A stretch of DNA of 32,217 nucleotides from assembly GCA_019750135.1 (NCBI GenBank), contig JAIEOV010000118.1, positions 1 to 32,217 of the forward strand. The letters run 5' to 3'. Position numbers and translations under genes: made by a program. Position 1 is the stretch's first letter. Each line of letters begins with the position of its first letter. Shown piece by piece: positions 24,929 to 32,217 of this stretch. This DNA is from Reyranella sp. Its GTDB lineage: Bacteria > Pseudomonadota > Alphaproteobacteria > Reyranellales > Reyranellaceae. The notes under the pieces are model-generated. The model did not search any database and was not told the origin of the DNA. It saw only the letters and a program-made list of their open reading frames with translations.

Positions 24929-25428
24929 TGATCGGTGTCGACTATGTAAGGCGCATGGCGCTCTACAATCGTTGGCAGAACGAGAACCTCTACGGCGCCG
25001 CCGACGGCCTCACCGACGAGGAGCGCGAACGCGAGCGCGGCGCCTTCTTCGGCTCGATCCATCGGACGATGTGCCACCTCCTGTGGGCCGACCAGACCTG
25101 GATGAGCCGTTTTCGCGGCTCGCCGCCGCCGGTGCCTCTGGAGGAGCTGACTGAACAGCATCGCGATTGGAGATCCCTCCTGACTCGGCGCCGCGATTTC
25201 GATGCCGAGATCATGGGATGGACCAACGGCCTCACCGTGGACTGGCTGGCCGGGAATCACACGCATTTTTCACCCAGTTTCGGCCGGGAGATCACGAATC
25301 CACGCTGGCTGCTCGTGTCGCACTTCTTCAATCACCAGACCCACCATCGCGGGCAGATTCACTGCATGCTGACTCAGGCGGGGAGAAAGCCCGGCGATAC
25401 GGACCTGCCGATGATGAACGATCCTTGA
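24928..25428 (+). CDS. DinB-family protein
   Basis: A 166-residue four-helix-bundle DinB/YfiT-like protein with a probable metal triad: His in FGSIHRTMCHLLWADQTW and the HxxxH in HFFNHQTHHRGQIH. Such proteins are often thiol-dependent transferases or have no known function. The start is fixed by the 1-base overlap with the hydantoinase stop (TGATG), so it is probably part of that operon. It ends 30 bases before higB. Confidence 0.88.
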   Translation: MIGVDYVRRMALYNRWQNENLYGAADGLTDEERERERGAFFGSIHRTMCHLLWADQTWMSRFRGSPPPVPLEELTEQHRDWRSLLTRRRDFDAEIMGWTNGLTVDWLAGNHTHFSPSFGREITNPRWLLVSHFFNHQTHHRGQIHCMLTQAGRKPGDTDLPMMNDP

Positions 25429-25453
25429 CGAATGTAAGGCATAGCCTTACATT
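25425..25453 (+). promoter_or_regulatory. higBA promoter with overlapping operator palindrome
   Basis: TTGACG (25425-25430), a 17-base spacer and TACATT (25448-25453) form a plausible sigma-70 promoter. A perfect inverted repeat, aatgtaaggc-ata-gccttacatt (25431-25453), fills exactly the spacer and -10. This is the expected layout for an antitoxin operator. A start site would fall at about 25460, at the higB start codon. Confidence 0.75.
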
Positions 25454-25458
25454 GTGGC

Positions 25459-25737
25459 GTGATCCGTTCGTTCAGGGATAAAGGCCTGGAGCGTTTTTTC
25501 GCCACCGGTGACGGCCGGCGGCTCAGTGTGCAGAACACGAGGCGCATTGCCAACATTCTGCGTGCACTTGATGACGCATCAAGGCCTGAGGACATGAACC
25601 TGCCGGGCTTCCGCTTTCATTCTCTCGTCGGCCGCGACCGAGGTCGTTATGCCGTCAATGCCAGCGGAAACTGGCGGATCACATTCGGATGGTCAGACGA
25701 CGATGCAATCGACGTCGACTTGGAAGATTATCATTGA
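25459..25737 (+). CDS. higB: HigB-type RelE-fold toxin
   Basis: A 92-residue ribosome-dependent mRNA interferase of the HigB/RelE superfamily. It opens with the classical IRSFRDKGLERFF, continues through VQNTRRIANILRALDDAS and PGFRFHSLVGRDRGRYAV, and ends NWRITFGWSDDDAIDVDLEDYH, all standard for HigB. GTG is the start: it yields the family N-terminus, no ATG is available, and no ribosome site is visible upstream, which fits a leaderless message. Toxin-before-antitoxin order and the operator palindrome just upstream support the pair. Confidence 0.93.
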   Translation: MIRSFRDKGLERFFATGDGRRLSVQNTRRIANILRALDDASRPEDMNLPGFRFHSLVGRDRGRYAVNASGNWRITFGWSDDDAIDVDLEDYH

Positions 25738-25748
25738 GGAGATGTTCC

Positions 25749-26060
25749 GTGGCCAAGAAGCCCCCGAAGCGCGGTCTGCCTCCCATGCACCCTGGCGAAC
25801 TTCTGCGCGAAGAGATACTGCCGGCATTGGAACGCCCTAAGACCGAGATCGCCAAGCTCCTCGGCGTGTCGCGTCAGACGCTCTACGACATTCTCGAGGA
25901 AAGGCAGCCGGTGACGCCAATGATGGCGTTGCGGCTCGGAAAGCTGTGCGGAAACGGCCCCGACCTCTGGCTCAATCTGCAGAAGCGCTACGATTTGCAG
26001 CGAGCCGAGCAAGCGCTGGGCGAAAAGATCAAAGCAATTCCAACGTTGGAAGTAGTGTAG
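25749..26060 (+). CDS. higA: HigA-type antitoxin (XRE helix-turn-helix)
   Basis: A 103-residue antitoxin and autorepressor of the HigA family. PPMHPGELLREEILPAL starts the conserved domain. The helix-turn-helix is PKTEIAKLLGVSRQTLYDILEERQPVTPMMALRLGKL, followed by the dimer-forming PDLWLNLQKRYDLQRAEQ. GTG at 25749 has GAGGAG, which overlaps the higB stop, about 8 bases upstream; the ATG at codon 13 is an alternative start. It binds HigB and, by family precedent, the palindrome at 25431-25453. Confidence 0.93.
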   Translation: MAKKPPKRGLPPMHPGELLREEILPALERPKTEIAKLLGVSRQTLYDILEERQPVTPMMALRLGKLCGNGPDLWLNLQKRYDLQRAEQALGEKIKAIPTLEVV

Positions 26061-26075
26061 AAGCGCGTTCAAAAG

Positions 26076-26339
26076 ATGAGACGCCTTCTCACCAACAACC
26101 CGGTCGGACCTTTGCCCAATATGCGGCTGCGATATCTCGACCCGAAGGTGGTGGACATCTACCTGCAGGCCCATGTATTCGCGCGTAGTGGTGATCGTGG
26201 GCGCGTCGTGCCAAGAATTGGCTCATTCATGGTTTGGCTCGAGCGGAACCGGCCTTACCCGAAGCAGCCAGCGCATATCCGCCAGGTCGGACTCGTGGAC
26301 CGTTTTGCCGACCGGCCCTTTGGAACAAGGAATTTCTGA
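26076..26339 (+). CDS. Doubtful 87-residue hypothetical ORF
   Basis: An open frame runs from ATG at 26076 to a TGA that overlaps the carbamoylase start (TGATG). The product is basic with many Arg/Pro (RRLLTNNPVGPLPNMRLRYL...VDRFADRPFGTRNF). No family is recognised, no convincing ribosome site is seen, and third positions look less G/C-biased than in the neighbours. The 278-base stretch between higA and the carbamoylase could equally be non-coding sequence that came with the toxin-antitoxin module, or debris of a broken gene. Confidence 0.25.
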   Translation: MRRLLTNNPVGPLPNMRLRYLDPKVVDIYLQAHVFARSGDRGRVVPRIGSFMVWLERNRPYPKQPAHIRQVGLVDRFADRPFGTRNF

Positions 26340-27289
26340 TGCCCCGTCGTCTAAAAGTCTCCGCCGCCCAGCTCGGCCCCATCCATCGTGCCGACAGCCG
26401 CAAGAGCGTGGTCGCTCGCCTGGTCGAGATGCTGAAGGAGGCCGACTCGCGCGGCTCGAAGTTCGTGGTGTTCCCCGAGCTTGCGCTCACCACCTTCTTT
26501 CCGCGTTGGTGGATGGAGGATCAGGCCGAGATCGACAAGTATTTCGAGGCGCAGATGCCGAGCCCCGAGACGCTGCCGCTGTTCGAGCTGGCGCGCTCCA
26601 AGGGCATCGGGTTCTACCTGGGCTATGCCGAGCTCACGGAGGAAGAGGGCAAGACCCGGCGCTTCAACACCTCGATCCTGGTCGGGCCGGACGGCCGCAC
26701 CATCGGCAAGTACCGCAAGGTCCATCTGCCGGGCCATGCCGAGCACCGGCCGGCGTCGCCCTACCAGCATCTCGAGAAGAAGTACTTCGAGGTCGGCGAT
26801 CTCGGCTTCAACGTCTGGAAGATGTTCAAGGACGACATCATCGTCGGCCAATGCATCTGCAACGACCGGCGCTGGCCCGAGACGTTCCGCGTCATGGGGC
26901 TGAAGGGCGCCGAGATGGTGGTGCTGGGCTACAACACGCCGACCGACAACGTCTATGCGCCGAAGGAGCCGCCGTATCTGCGCGTGTTCCATCACAACCT
27001 CTCGATCCAGGCCGCGGCCTACCAGAACGGCATCTGGGTCGTGGCCACGGCCAAGGCGGGCAAGGAGGACGGCTTCTGGCTGCATGGCGGCTCCGCCATC
27101 GTGGCGCCGACCGGCGAGATCGTCGCCAAGTCCAATACCGAGGAGGATGAGGTCGTCTCCTACGATTGCGATATGGAACTCGGCGAATACATCCGCAACA
27201 CCACCTTCAACTTCGCCAAGCATCGCCGGCCCGAGCACTACAAGCTGATCGTCGAGCGCACCGGCGTGAAGGTCGAACCGAGTAACTGA
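26339..27289 (+). CDS. N-carbamoyl-D-amino-acid hydrolase (nitrilase superfamily)
   Basis: A 316-residue nitrilase-fold amidohydrolase that cleaves N-carbamoyl-D-amino acids to D-amino acid, CO2 and ammonia. The catalytic triad is Glu47 (VFPELALTTFFPRW), Lys127 (YRKVHLPGH) and Cys174 (CICNDRRWPE). The motifs IGFYLGYAEL, RRFNTSILV, HLEKKYFEVGDLGF and GGYNTPT-like LGYNTPTDN match the Agrobacterium D-carbamoylase closely. ATG at 26339 is chosen for the AAGGAA upstream and the family N-terminus. It acts directly after the hydantoinase encoded upstream. D-specificity is inferred from family resemblance. Confidence 0.93.
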   Translation: MPRRLKVSAAQLGPIHRADSRKSVVARLVEMLKEADSRGSKFVVFPELALTTFFPRWWMEDQAEIDKYFEAQMPSPETLPLFELARSKGIGFYLGYAELTEEEGKTRRFNTSILVGPDGRTIGKYRKVHLPGHAEHRPASPYQHLEKKYFEVGDLGFNVWKMFKDDIIVGQCICNDRRWPETFRVMGLKGAEMVVLGYNTPTDNVYAPKEPPYLRVFHHNLSIQAAAYQNGIWVVATAKAGKEDGFWLHGGSAIVAPTGEIVAKSNTEEDEVVSYDCDMELGEYIRNTTFNFAKHRRPEHYKLIVERTGVKVEPSN

Positions 27290-27300
27290 GGATCCCTTAG

Positions 27301-27930
27301 ATGCAATATGCCGTCTCCGACGTGAACGATCACGACCGCTACAAGATCCTCACCGCCTTCGTGCTGCCGCGGCCGATCGCCTGGGTGACCACGGTCGGCC
27401 CGACCGGCACGGTGAACGCCGCGCCGTTCAGCTTCTTCAATGTCTTCGCCGAGGACCCGCCGATCGTGATGTTCGCCGTCAACAAGCGGCCGGACGGGCG
27501 CATCAAGGACACCTGGACCAACATCAAGCGGACGGCTGAGTTCGTGGTCAACCTGACCGACGAGCCGCTGGCGCGCGCCATGCACGATTCGAGCGGCGAC
27601 TTTCCGCCCGACGTCGGCGAGCCGGACTATCTCGGCCTGAAGCTCGCGCCGTCGGTCGACATCAAGCCGCCCAGGCTCGCCGACGCACCGTGGGCCATGG
27701 AGTGCAAGACCTGGCAGGTCATCAACGTCAAGGACGACCGCCAGCTGATCATGGGCGAGGGGCTGCGCTTCCACATCCGCGACGAGCTGTGGGATCCCAA
27801 GGCGATGCGCGTGCACATGGAGAAGTACCATCCGATCGGCCGCATGTTCGCCGACCGCTACTGCCGCACCGACGATCGCGTGATCTTCCCGGCCGCCGAA
27901 GGGCCCAAGAAGGCGGCTGCGGCGGACTGA
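27301..27930 (+). CDS. Flavin reductase family (FMN-binding split-barrel) protein
   Basis: A 209-residue FMN-binding split-barrel protein related to the flavin-reductase components of two-component monooxygenases. Characteristic stretches are FVLPRPIAWVTTVGPTGTVNAAPFSFFNVFAEDPPIVMF and KDTWTNIKRTAEFVVNL. The C-terminal part is longer than in minimal reductases. It starts 11 bases after the carbamoylase. No partner monooxygenase is in the window. The last ~12 codons before the Ala-rich end recur as a remnant behind the acyl-CoA synthetase gene. Confidence 0.88.
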   Translation: MQYAVSDVNDHDRYKILTAFVLPRPIAWVTTVGPTGTVNAAPFSFFNVFAEDPPIVMFAVNKRPDGRIKDTWTNIKRTAEFVVNLTDEPLARAMHDSSGDFPPDVGEPDYLGLKLAPSVDIKPPRLADAPWAMECKTWQVINVKDDRQLIMGEGLRFHIRDELWDPKAMRVHMEKYHPIGRMFADRYCRTDDRVIFPAAEGPKKAAAAD

Positions 27931-27947
27931 CGTCAGGGAACAGGCCG

Positions 27948-29804
27948 ATGAAGATTCGCACTCACGCCGACATCGTCGAACTCGAGAAGGTGCCGGCGGC
28001 CGAGCGCATCCGCCACACCGGCGTGGCGAATCTGCTGGCCCACGCCGCCCGCGAGAATGCCGGTCGCGTGGCCTTGCGCTATCTGTCCGGCACCGGCCCG
28101 GACGACGCCGTGCGGGACGTCACTTTCGAAGAGCTGCAGCGCCGCGTGATCCAGACGGCCAACATGCTGCACGCCCATGGCGTCGGGCCTCAGGATACGG
28201 TCACCTTGCTGATGCCGAGCGTGCCGCAGACCTTCTTCGCCTTGTGGGGCGCGGAGATCGCGGCGGTCGCCAATCCCGTCAACTATTTCCTCGAAGCCTC
28301 GCAGATCGCCGGCATCATGAAGGAGGCCGGCGCCAAGGCGCTGGTCGCCGTCGATGCCTCGATCTTCCCGGACATCTGGCCGAAGGTGGAGGCGATCCGC
28401 GCCGCCCTGCCGGACCTCAAGGTCTTTCGCGTCGGCGGCAGCACCGCGCTTGCCGGTGTCATCGACTTCGACGAGGCCTGCGCCAATCAGCCAGGCGACC
28501 GGCTGGTGGCGCCGAAACCGATCGATGGCAGCACCGTCGCGGCGCTCTTCCACACCGGCGGGACGACGGGGCTGCCCAAGCTCGCCAAGCACACGCACGG
28601 CGCGCTCGCCCTGATGGCGTGGACCAATACGCTGGTGTTCGATCTCGGCCCGGGCACGGTGCTGCTCAATCCGCTGCCGCAGTTCCATGTCGGCGGCTCT
28701 CTGTTCGGGGCCCTGGCGCCGATCGCCAATGGCTGGACGGTCGTGATCCCGACGCCGCTCGGCGCGCGCAATCCAAACGTGGTACGCGATTACTGGGGCA
28801 TCGTCGAGCGCAACCGGGTCGCCGTCGCCGGGGCCGTGCCGACGACACTGGCCGCGATCATGAACGTCCCGCGAGACGCGCACGACCTCGGCTCGCTGAA
28901 GTCGTTCGTGACGGGCGGCTCGACCGTTCCCGTCGAGCTCATCCGCCGCATCGAGCGTGAGATCGGCGTGCCGGTCATCGAAGGCTACGGGATGACCGAG
29001 GTGCATTGCTACTCGACGATGAATCCCATGCATGGCGAGCGGCGCACCGGGTCGGTCGGCCTTCGCCTGCCCTATACCGAGGTCCGCATTGCCGACGTCG
29101 CGCCCGACGGCACGATCCAGGGCGACTGCCGGACCGGCGAGATCGGTCATGTCCTGATGCGGGGGCCGCAGGTCACGCCGGGCTATCTCGATCCGCGCCA
29201 TGACAAGGGCGCGGTGCTGGCCGACGGGTGGCTCGACTCCGGCGATCTCGGCCGCCTCGATGCCGACGGCTATGTCTGGCTCACCGGGCGCTCCAAGGAC
29301 CTGATCATCCGGGGCGGCCACAACATCGATCCCGTGATCATCGAGGAAGCGCTTACCCGTCATTCCGGCGTCGAGACGGCGGCGGCCGTCGGCCTGCCCG
29401 ACACCTATGCCGGCGAACTGCCGATGGCCTTCGTGCAACGGCGTCCCGGGGCCGAGGTGACCGCGGAGGAGCTGCGCGAGTTCTGCCGCCGGGAGGTGCC
29501 CGAGCGCGCGGCGGTGCCGGTACAGGTGGTGCTTGTCCCGGTGATGCCGGTGACAGGCGTCGGCAAGATCTACAAGCCCGCCCTGCGATTGCAGGCGGCA
29601 CAGCTGGCCTTCGAGGCGGCGCTCGCACCGTTGCGTGGTGAGGGCGTGACGGCCGGCGTCACGGTTCGCAGCGATCCGACCCACGGCATGCTGGCGGTCG
29701 TGAGCGTTGGCGCGTTGGGCGGAGCGTCGCGAGAAGCCATCACGAAACGTTGTGCGGAGCTACTCGGTGGCTTCCAGCTCAGGCATTCCGTCGAGTTCGC
29801 CTGA
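27948..29804 (+). CDS. AMP-dependent acyl-CoA synthetase
   Basis: A 618-residue ANL-superfamily ligase that activates a carboxylate as acyl-AMP and then acyl-CoA. Motifs in order are the P-loop FHTGGTTGLPKLAKHTH, GYGMTEVHCYS, GWLDSGDLG, LTGRSKDLIIRGGHNIDP and the A10 lysine region GVGKIYKPALR. About 60 residues extend past A10, ending RHSVEFA. ATG at 27948 lies 17 bases after the flavin-reductase stop. Substrate is unknown; it may activate the carbon skeleton released by the hydantoinase pathway. The stop codon abuts a duplicated flavin-reductase fragment. Confidence 0.92.
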   Translation: MKIRTHADIVELEKVPAAERIRHTGVANLLAHAARENAGRVALRYLSGTGPDDAVRDVTFEELQRRVIQTANMLHAHGVGPQDTVTLLMPSVPQTFFALWGAEIAAVANPVNYFLEASQIAGIMKEAGAKALVAVDASIFPDIWPKVEAIRAALPDLKVFRVGGSTALAGVIDFDEACANQPGDRLVAPKPIDGSTVAALFHTGGTTGLPKLAKHTHGALALMAWTNTLVFDLGPGTVLLNPLPQFHVGGSLFGALAPIANGWTVVIPTPLGARNPNVVRDYWGIVERNRVAVAGAVPTTLAAIMNVPRDAHDLGSLKSFVTGGSTVPVELIRRIEREIGVPVIEGYGMTEVHCYSTMNPMHGERRTGSVGLRLPYTEVRIADVAPDGTIQGDCRTGEIGHVLMRGPQVTPGYLDPRHDKGAVLADGWLDSGDLGRLDADGYVWLTGRSKDLIIRGGHNIDPVIIEEALTRHSGVETAAAVGLPDTYAGELPMAFVQRRPGAEVTAEELREFCRREVPERAAVPVQVVLVPVMPVTGVGKIYKPALRLQAAQLAFEAALAPLRGEGVTAGVTVRSDPTHGMLAVVSVGALGGASREAITKRCAELLGGFQLRHSVEFA

Positions 29805-29863
29805 AGGATCGCGTCATCTTTCCGGCAGCCGAAGGGCCAAAGATGGCAGCGCCGCAGATTGAT
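29804..29863 (+). pseudogene. Remnant of a second flavin-reductase gene (3' end)
   Basis: The frame starting at 29804 reads KDRVIFPAAEGPKMAAPQID. Bases 29807-29842 match 27874-27909 of the intact flavin reductase at 32 of 36 positions, and all four differences are in third codon positions without changing the residue (DRVIFPAAEGPK). The rest of the gene is missing. The fragment is what is left of a duplicate that was once translated. Confidence 0.8.
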
Positions 29864-29923
29864 CACTGCTGCCATCGCGGGTGGAGGGTGTAAGCTCAGC
29901 AGCTGCAAATCCGCCGCCGAGGA

Positions 29924-30694
29924 ATGACCGCGCGTTCAGAGGAAGGTTGGCCACGCTGGTTGGCCGCGCTGCTGATGGGCCTGCTGCTGATCCTGGCCCT
30001 CTTGATCGTCTCATGGTTTTTGCGCGCCTGCGCGCCGGTCAGTCCCTCGACCAGCCTCACCCTGCACGAGACGCCGGCTCCGCCCGCGCCGGAAGCGCCG
30101 CCTGATCCGACGCCGTTGCTGAAGGCCGCGCTCGACGAAGGCGTGGCCGACGGCAGGAATCTGTCGGCCGAGCTCGCGGCCCTCGAGGCCGACATCAGGA
30201 AGAAGGTGGCGCTGTGCAAGCCGGTCGAGCCACCCAAACCGCCCGAGCCGCCAAAGCCGCCGCCGGTGGCCAAGGCGCCGCCACCGCCCCCTCCGGCGCC
30301 GTTGCCGGCCGACCGCTGGGCGCAGAAGGATCTCGGCATGCTGCAGGGCTGCTGGCGGCTCGGTCAGGATACGCAGGGCAGCATCGGTGTCGGCGGCCGA
30401 TCGGAGCGTTGCGCCGTGAAGGCGGGCCGCATCTGCTTCGGTGCCAACGGCGGCGGCGAACGACGCTCGACCGCAGTGTGCCCGGCGACCGGCACCATCA
30501 CCTGCGCCGCGCCCATCACCGCCCGCTTCGGTAACGACAACACGCTCGGCACGACGCAGCCCGCGGTGCAGTGCAATCCGGGGCAGGCCAACTGGACCGG
30601 TCCGCCCAACAGCCTGACCTGCCGGCGCGTCAGCGACACGCTGGCGGTCTGCCGGGACCGTCTGAATTTCGAGTACGAGTTCCGGCGGGAATAG
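29924..30694 (+). CDS. Membrane-anchored Pro-rich, Cys-rich hypothetical protein (SrfA-like C-terminus)
   Basis: A 256-residue protein. A short cytoplasmic N-terminus, one TM (WLAALLMGLLLILALLIVSWFL) and a helical stretch with KAALDEGVADGRNLSAELAALEADI come first. A proline-rich linker (PPKPPEPPKPPPVAKAPPPPPP) leads to a ~115-residue domain beginning DLGMLQGCWRLG and containing eight cysteines, presumably disulfide-bonded in the periplasm. The LxGCWxL opening recalls the C-terminal region of SrfA-type proteins; this is a weak resemblance. The start has GAGGA almost touching the ATG. It lies between the flavin-reductase remnant and a broken DUF3987 gene, with no clear operon partner. Confidence 0.7.
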   Translation: MTARSEEGWPRWLAALLMGLLLILALLIVSWFLRACAPVSPSTSLTLHETPAPPAPEAPPDPTPLLKAALDEGVADGRNLSAELAALEADIRKKVALCKPVEPPKPPEPPKPPPVAKAPPPPPPAPLPADRWAQKDLGMLQGCWRLGQDTQGSIGVGGRSERCAVKAGRICFGANGGGERRSTAVCPATGTITCAAPITARFGNDNTLGTTQPAVQCNPGQANWTGPPNSLTCRRVSDTLAVCRDRLNFEYEFRRE

Positions 30695-30816
30695 GGCTAC
30701 CGACCACGCTCTGGCCCGAAATGGCTCCTGCCGGTGACTGAGGTCAACAAGAATGATGACTATGGTGCCTGACAGCTTGGGTGCGATGTTCCATCTTTGT
30801 TCCAGGACGGCCATCG

Positions 30817-31761
30817 ATGCCGAATCACGCAATGTACCTCGGGTCGCGGGAGACCCAGTGGTCGGAACCCGACCTCAGCATTCTCGACAACAGCCGCAAC
30901 GCGGTGCCGGCGGTGCCGCTCGATCTGGTGCCGGACCCTTGGCGCGCGTGGATTGCTGAGACCGCATCGGCCACGGGCGCACCGCAGGACTACATACTTC
31001 AAACGGTGTTGGCCGGCGTCGCAGGGGTCTGTGGCCGGGGGGGTGCGGGTGCGCGTCACGCCGGCGTGGACCGAACCGCTGATCATGTGGCAGGCGCCAT
31101 TGCGCGCTCGCTGGCCTCGGGCCTGTTCGCGACGACGAGGTACTGGAGCGGCTGAGGCGGCTGTCGTCTCTGGCGCGCACGCCCGATGATCCTTGCGAGC
31201 TTCGCTTCGACGAGCGTGGCGTGAAGGCCTTCGACGGCTTCCTGACCGATCTTCACGCCGCACGGCAGAGTGCCGAAGGACTCGAGGCCGCGTGGTTGGG
31301 CAAAAGCAGAGCGTTCATTGTCCGGTTGGCGGGAATTCTGGAGCTTCTCGGATGCACTGGCGGCCCACGCAGTCGGCCCGGTGCGATCGGCGGCGAGCAG
31401 GTCGATGGCTGCGGTCGCGCTATGGAGACGCTACTTCTGGCCGCATGCACGCGCGGTGTTCGACAACGCCGAGCTCTCGGACCACAAGCGGCGTGTGTGC
31501 CGTGTCGCGCGCTGGCTGCGCGACACGCGGCCCACCACAGTGGCGCGTCAGGAGGTTTGTCGCCGCGCGCTCAGTCAGGCCGCAACGGCAGACGAAACGG
31601 AGCACGTGCTTCAGCGACTTCACTATCTCGGCTACGTCCAGCCTGATCCGGCGTACCGCGACATGCCCGGTCGGCCGAGCACCCGCTGGCTGGTCAACCC
31701 GGCGCTCGCTGAAAACGCAAAAGTGGGTAGCAAAACTAGCGAAATTCAAAAGAGCCGATAA
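30817..31761 (+). pseudogene. Broken DUF3987-like (YfjI-type) gene, frameshifted and internally deleted
   Basis: Three frames must be joined to follow the protein. Frame 1 from ATG at 30817 gives VPLDLVPDPWRAWIAET... to AGVCGRG. A G7 run at 31037-31043 shifts into VRVRVTPAWTEPLIMWQA. After about 31105 a third frame carries DDEVLERLRRLSSLARTPDD...KAFDGFLTDLHAARQSAEGLEAAWLG. Another +1 shift near 31404-31408 leads into AAVALWRRYFWPHARAVFDN and on to the TAA at 31759-31761. These pieces resemble the N- and C-terminal parts of DUF3987 proteins, which are often carried by mobile elements. The central part with the ATP-binding site is missing. Identification is from memory of the family. Confidence 0.65.
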
Positions 31762-31809
31762 TTCAACGACTTCCGGGACATCAGTCGGCCTAGTGAAACC
31801 CAGTGAAAC

Positions 31810-32217
31810 TCACGCCGACCAACCGAGCCGCGACCGACCGATCGCCATCGAGACCGCGGCCTGGCTCGGCTCGACGACCGGCAGGCCGACATGGCGTTGC
31901 AGGCGGTCGCGATAGCGTGCCATGCCGGCGCAGCCCATCACCAGGACGTCGGCGCCATCCTCGTCGCGCAGCTCGGCCGCGACTTCGGCCATTCGCGCGA
32001 AGGTGCGCGCCTCGTTGGCGAGCTCGACGACGCCGAGACCGATCGCGCGGTCGCCGGCCATGCGGTCGTTCAATCCCATCTGGCCGACATAGCGCAAGTG
32101 GCGTGGGATCGACTTCCGCAGGATGGAGATGACGCCGAAGCGCTGGCCGAGCGTCAGCGCCGTCAGGATTCCGCACTCCGCAATGCCGAGCACCGGCTTG
32201 GTCGTGATCTCGCGCGC
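31810..32217 (-). CDS. Asp/Glu/hydantoin racemase family protein, C-terminal part
   Basis: The frame enters from the right edge and ends in TGA at 31810-31812, so only the last ~135 residues are visible. VLGIAECGILTALTLGQRFGVISI holds one active-site neighbourhood. VLVMGCAGMARYRDRLQRHVGLPVVEPSQAAVSMA contains the second catalytic cysteine motif (GCAGM) of the aspartate/hydantoin/allantoin racemase family. With the hydantoinase and D-carbamoylase on the other strand it would complete a hydantoin-to-D-amino-acid set by racemising the L-form. The first catalytic cysteine lies outside the window, so completeness is unknown. Confidence 0.8.
   Translation of the reverse strand, partial: AREITTKPVLGIAECGILTALTLGQRFGVISILRKSIPRHLRYVGQMGLNDRMAGDRAIGLGVVELANEARTFARMAEVAAELRDEDGADVLVMGCAGMARYRDRLQRHVGLPVVEPSQAAVSMAIGRSRLGWSA

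Noticed and set aside
27933..29684. 583-residue open frame antisense to the acyl-CoA synthetase
   Set aside because: It mirrors the codon structure of a clear ANL ligase on the other strand, is His/Arg/Asp-rich, and contains no recognisable motif; such shadows are expected at this G+C content.
30753..30816. Short upstream frame with several ATG codons before the DUF3987 remnant
   Set aside because: No ribosome site or family resemblance is seen, and it runs antiparallel in meaning to the remnant; the 122-base gap 30695-30816 shows no other clear feature.
31037..31043. G7 run as a programmed frameshift site
   Set aside because: At least one further frameshift and a missing central domain lie downstream, so decay explains the gene better than recoding.

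Overview
The window is a GC-rich (roughly two-thirds G+C) bacterial chromosome segment. The gene complement suggests an alphaproteobacterium, perhaps Reyranella-like or rhodospirillalean: an Isc-type Fe-S operon with IscX, a Bug/TctC receptor, a YumC-type ferredoxin-NADP reductase, a TIGR03084 protein and many catabolic CoA and amidohydrolase enzymes. No taxonomic marker longer than one tRNA is present, so this is inference.

Left part (1-10.2 kb): the 3' end of iscU leads into a tight operon iscA-hscB-hscA-fdx-iscX. Two paralogous glycine-zipper lipoproteins, mnmA and a decayed VOC/glyoxalase fragment follow. Next come a Bug-family receptor, a tRNA with CAT anticodon that has its own promoter and two downstream hairpins, a Tyr-rich exported protein, a GMC oxidoreductase, a 52-aa membrane protein and a TfoX-N protein.

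Middle part (10.2-15.2 kb): a ferredoxin-NADP reductase faces a four-gene minus-strand operon (cupin, TIGR03084/DinB-like protein, citryl-CoA-lyase-like protein, epoxide hydrolase). A glutathione-S-transferase diverges from it.

Right part (15.2-32.2 kb): a six-gene minus-strand operon encodes a complete peptide/opine-type ABC importer (two permeases, binding protein, two ATPases) with a metal-dependent amidohydrolase inside it. Divergent from it runs a plus-strand set: a DapA-family aldolase/lyase, a dihydropyrimidinase/hydantoinase, a DinB-like protein, a HigBA toxin-antitoxin pair, an N-carbamoyl-D-amino-acid hydrolase, a flavin reductase and an acyl-CoA synthetase. A racemase of the Asp/Glu/hydantoin family enters from the right edge on the minus strand. 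Hydantoinase, carbamoylase and racemase are the three classical enzymes that turn 5-substituted hydantoins into D-amino acids, so the segment reads as an uptake-and-hydrolysis locus for cyclic ureides/amides. The true substrate is unknown.

The right part is also visibly rearranged. Three related long palindromes fill the three large gaps of the importer operon. A copy of the flavin-reductase 3' end lies behind the CoA ligase, and a frameshifted, internally deleted DUF3987-type gene sits before the racemase.
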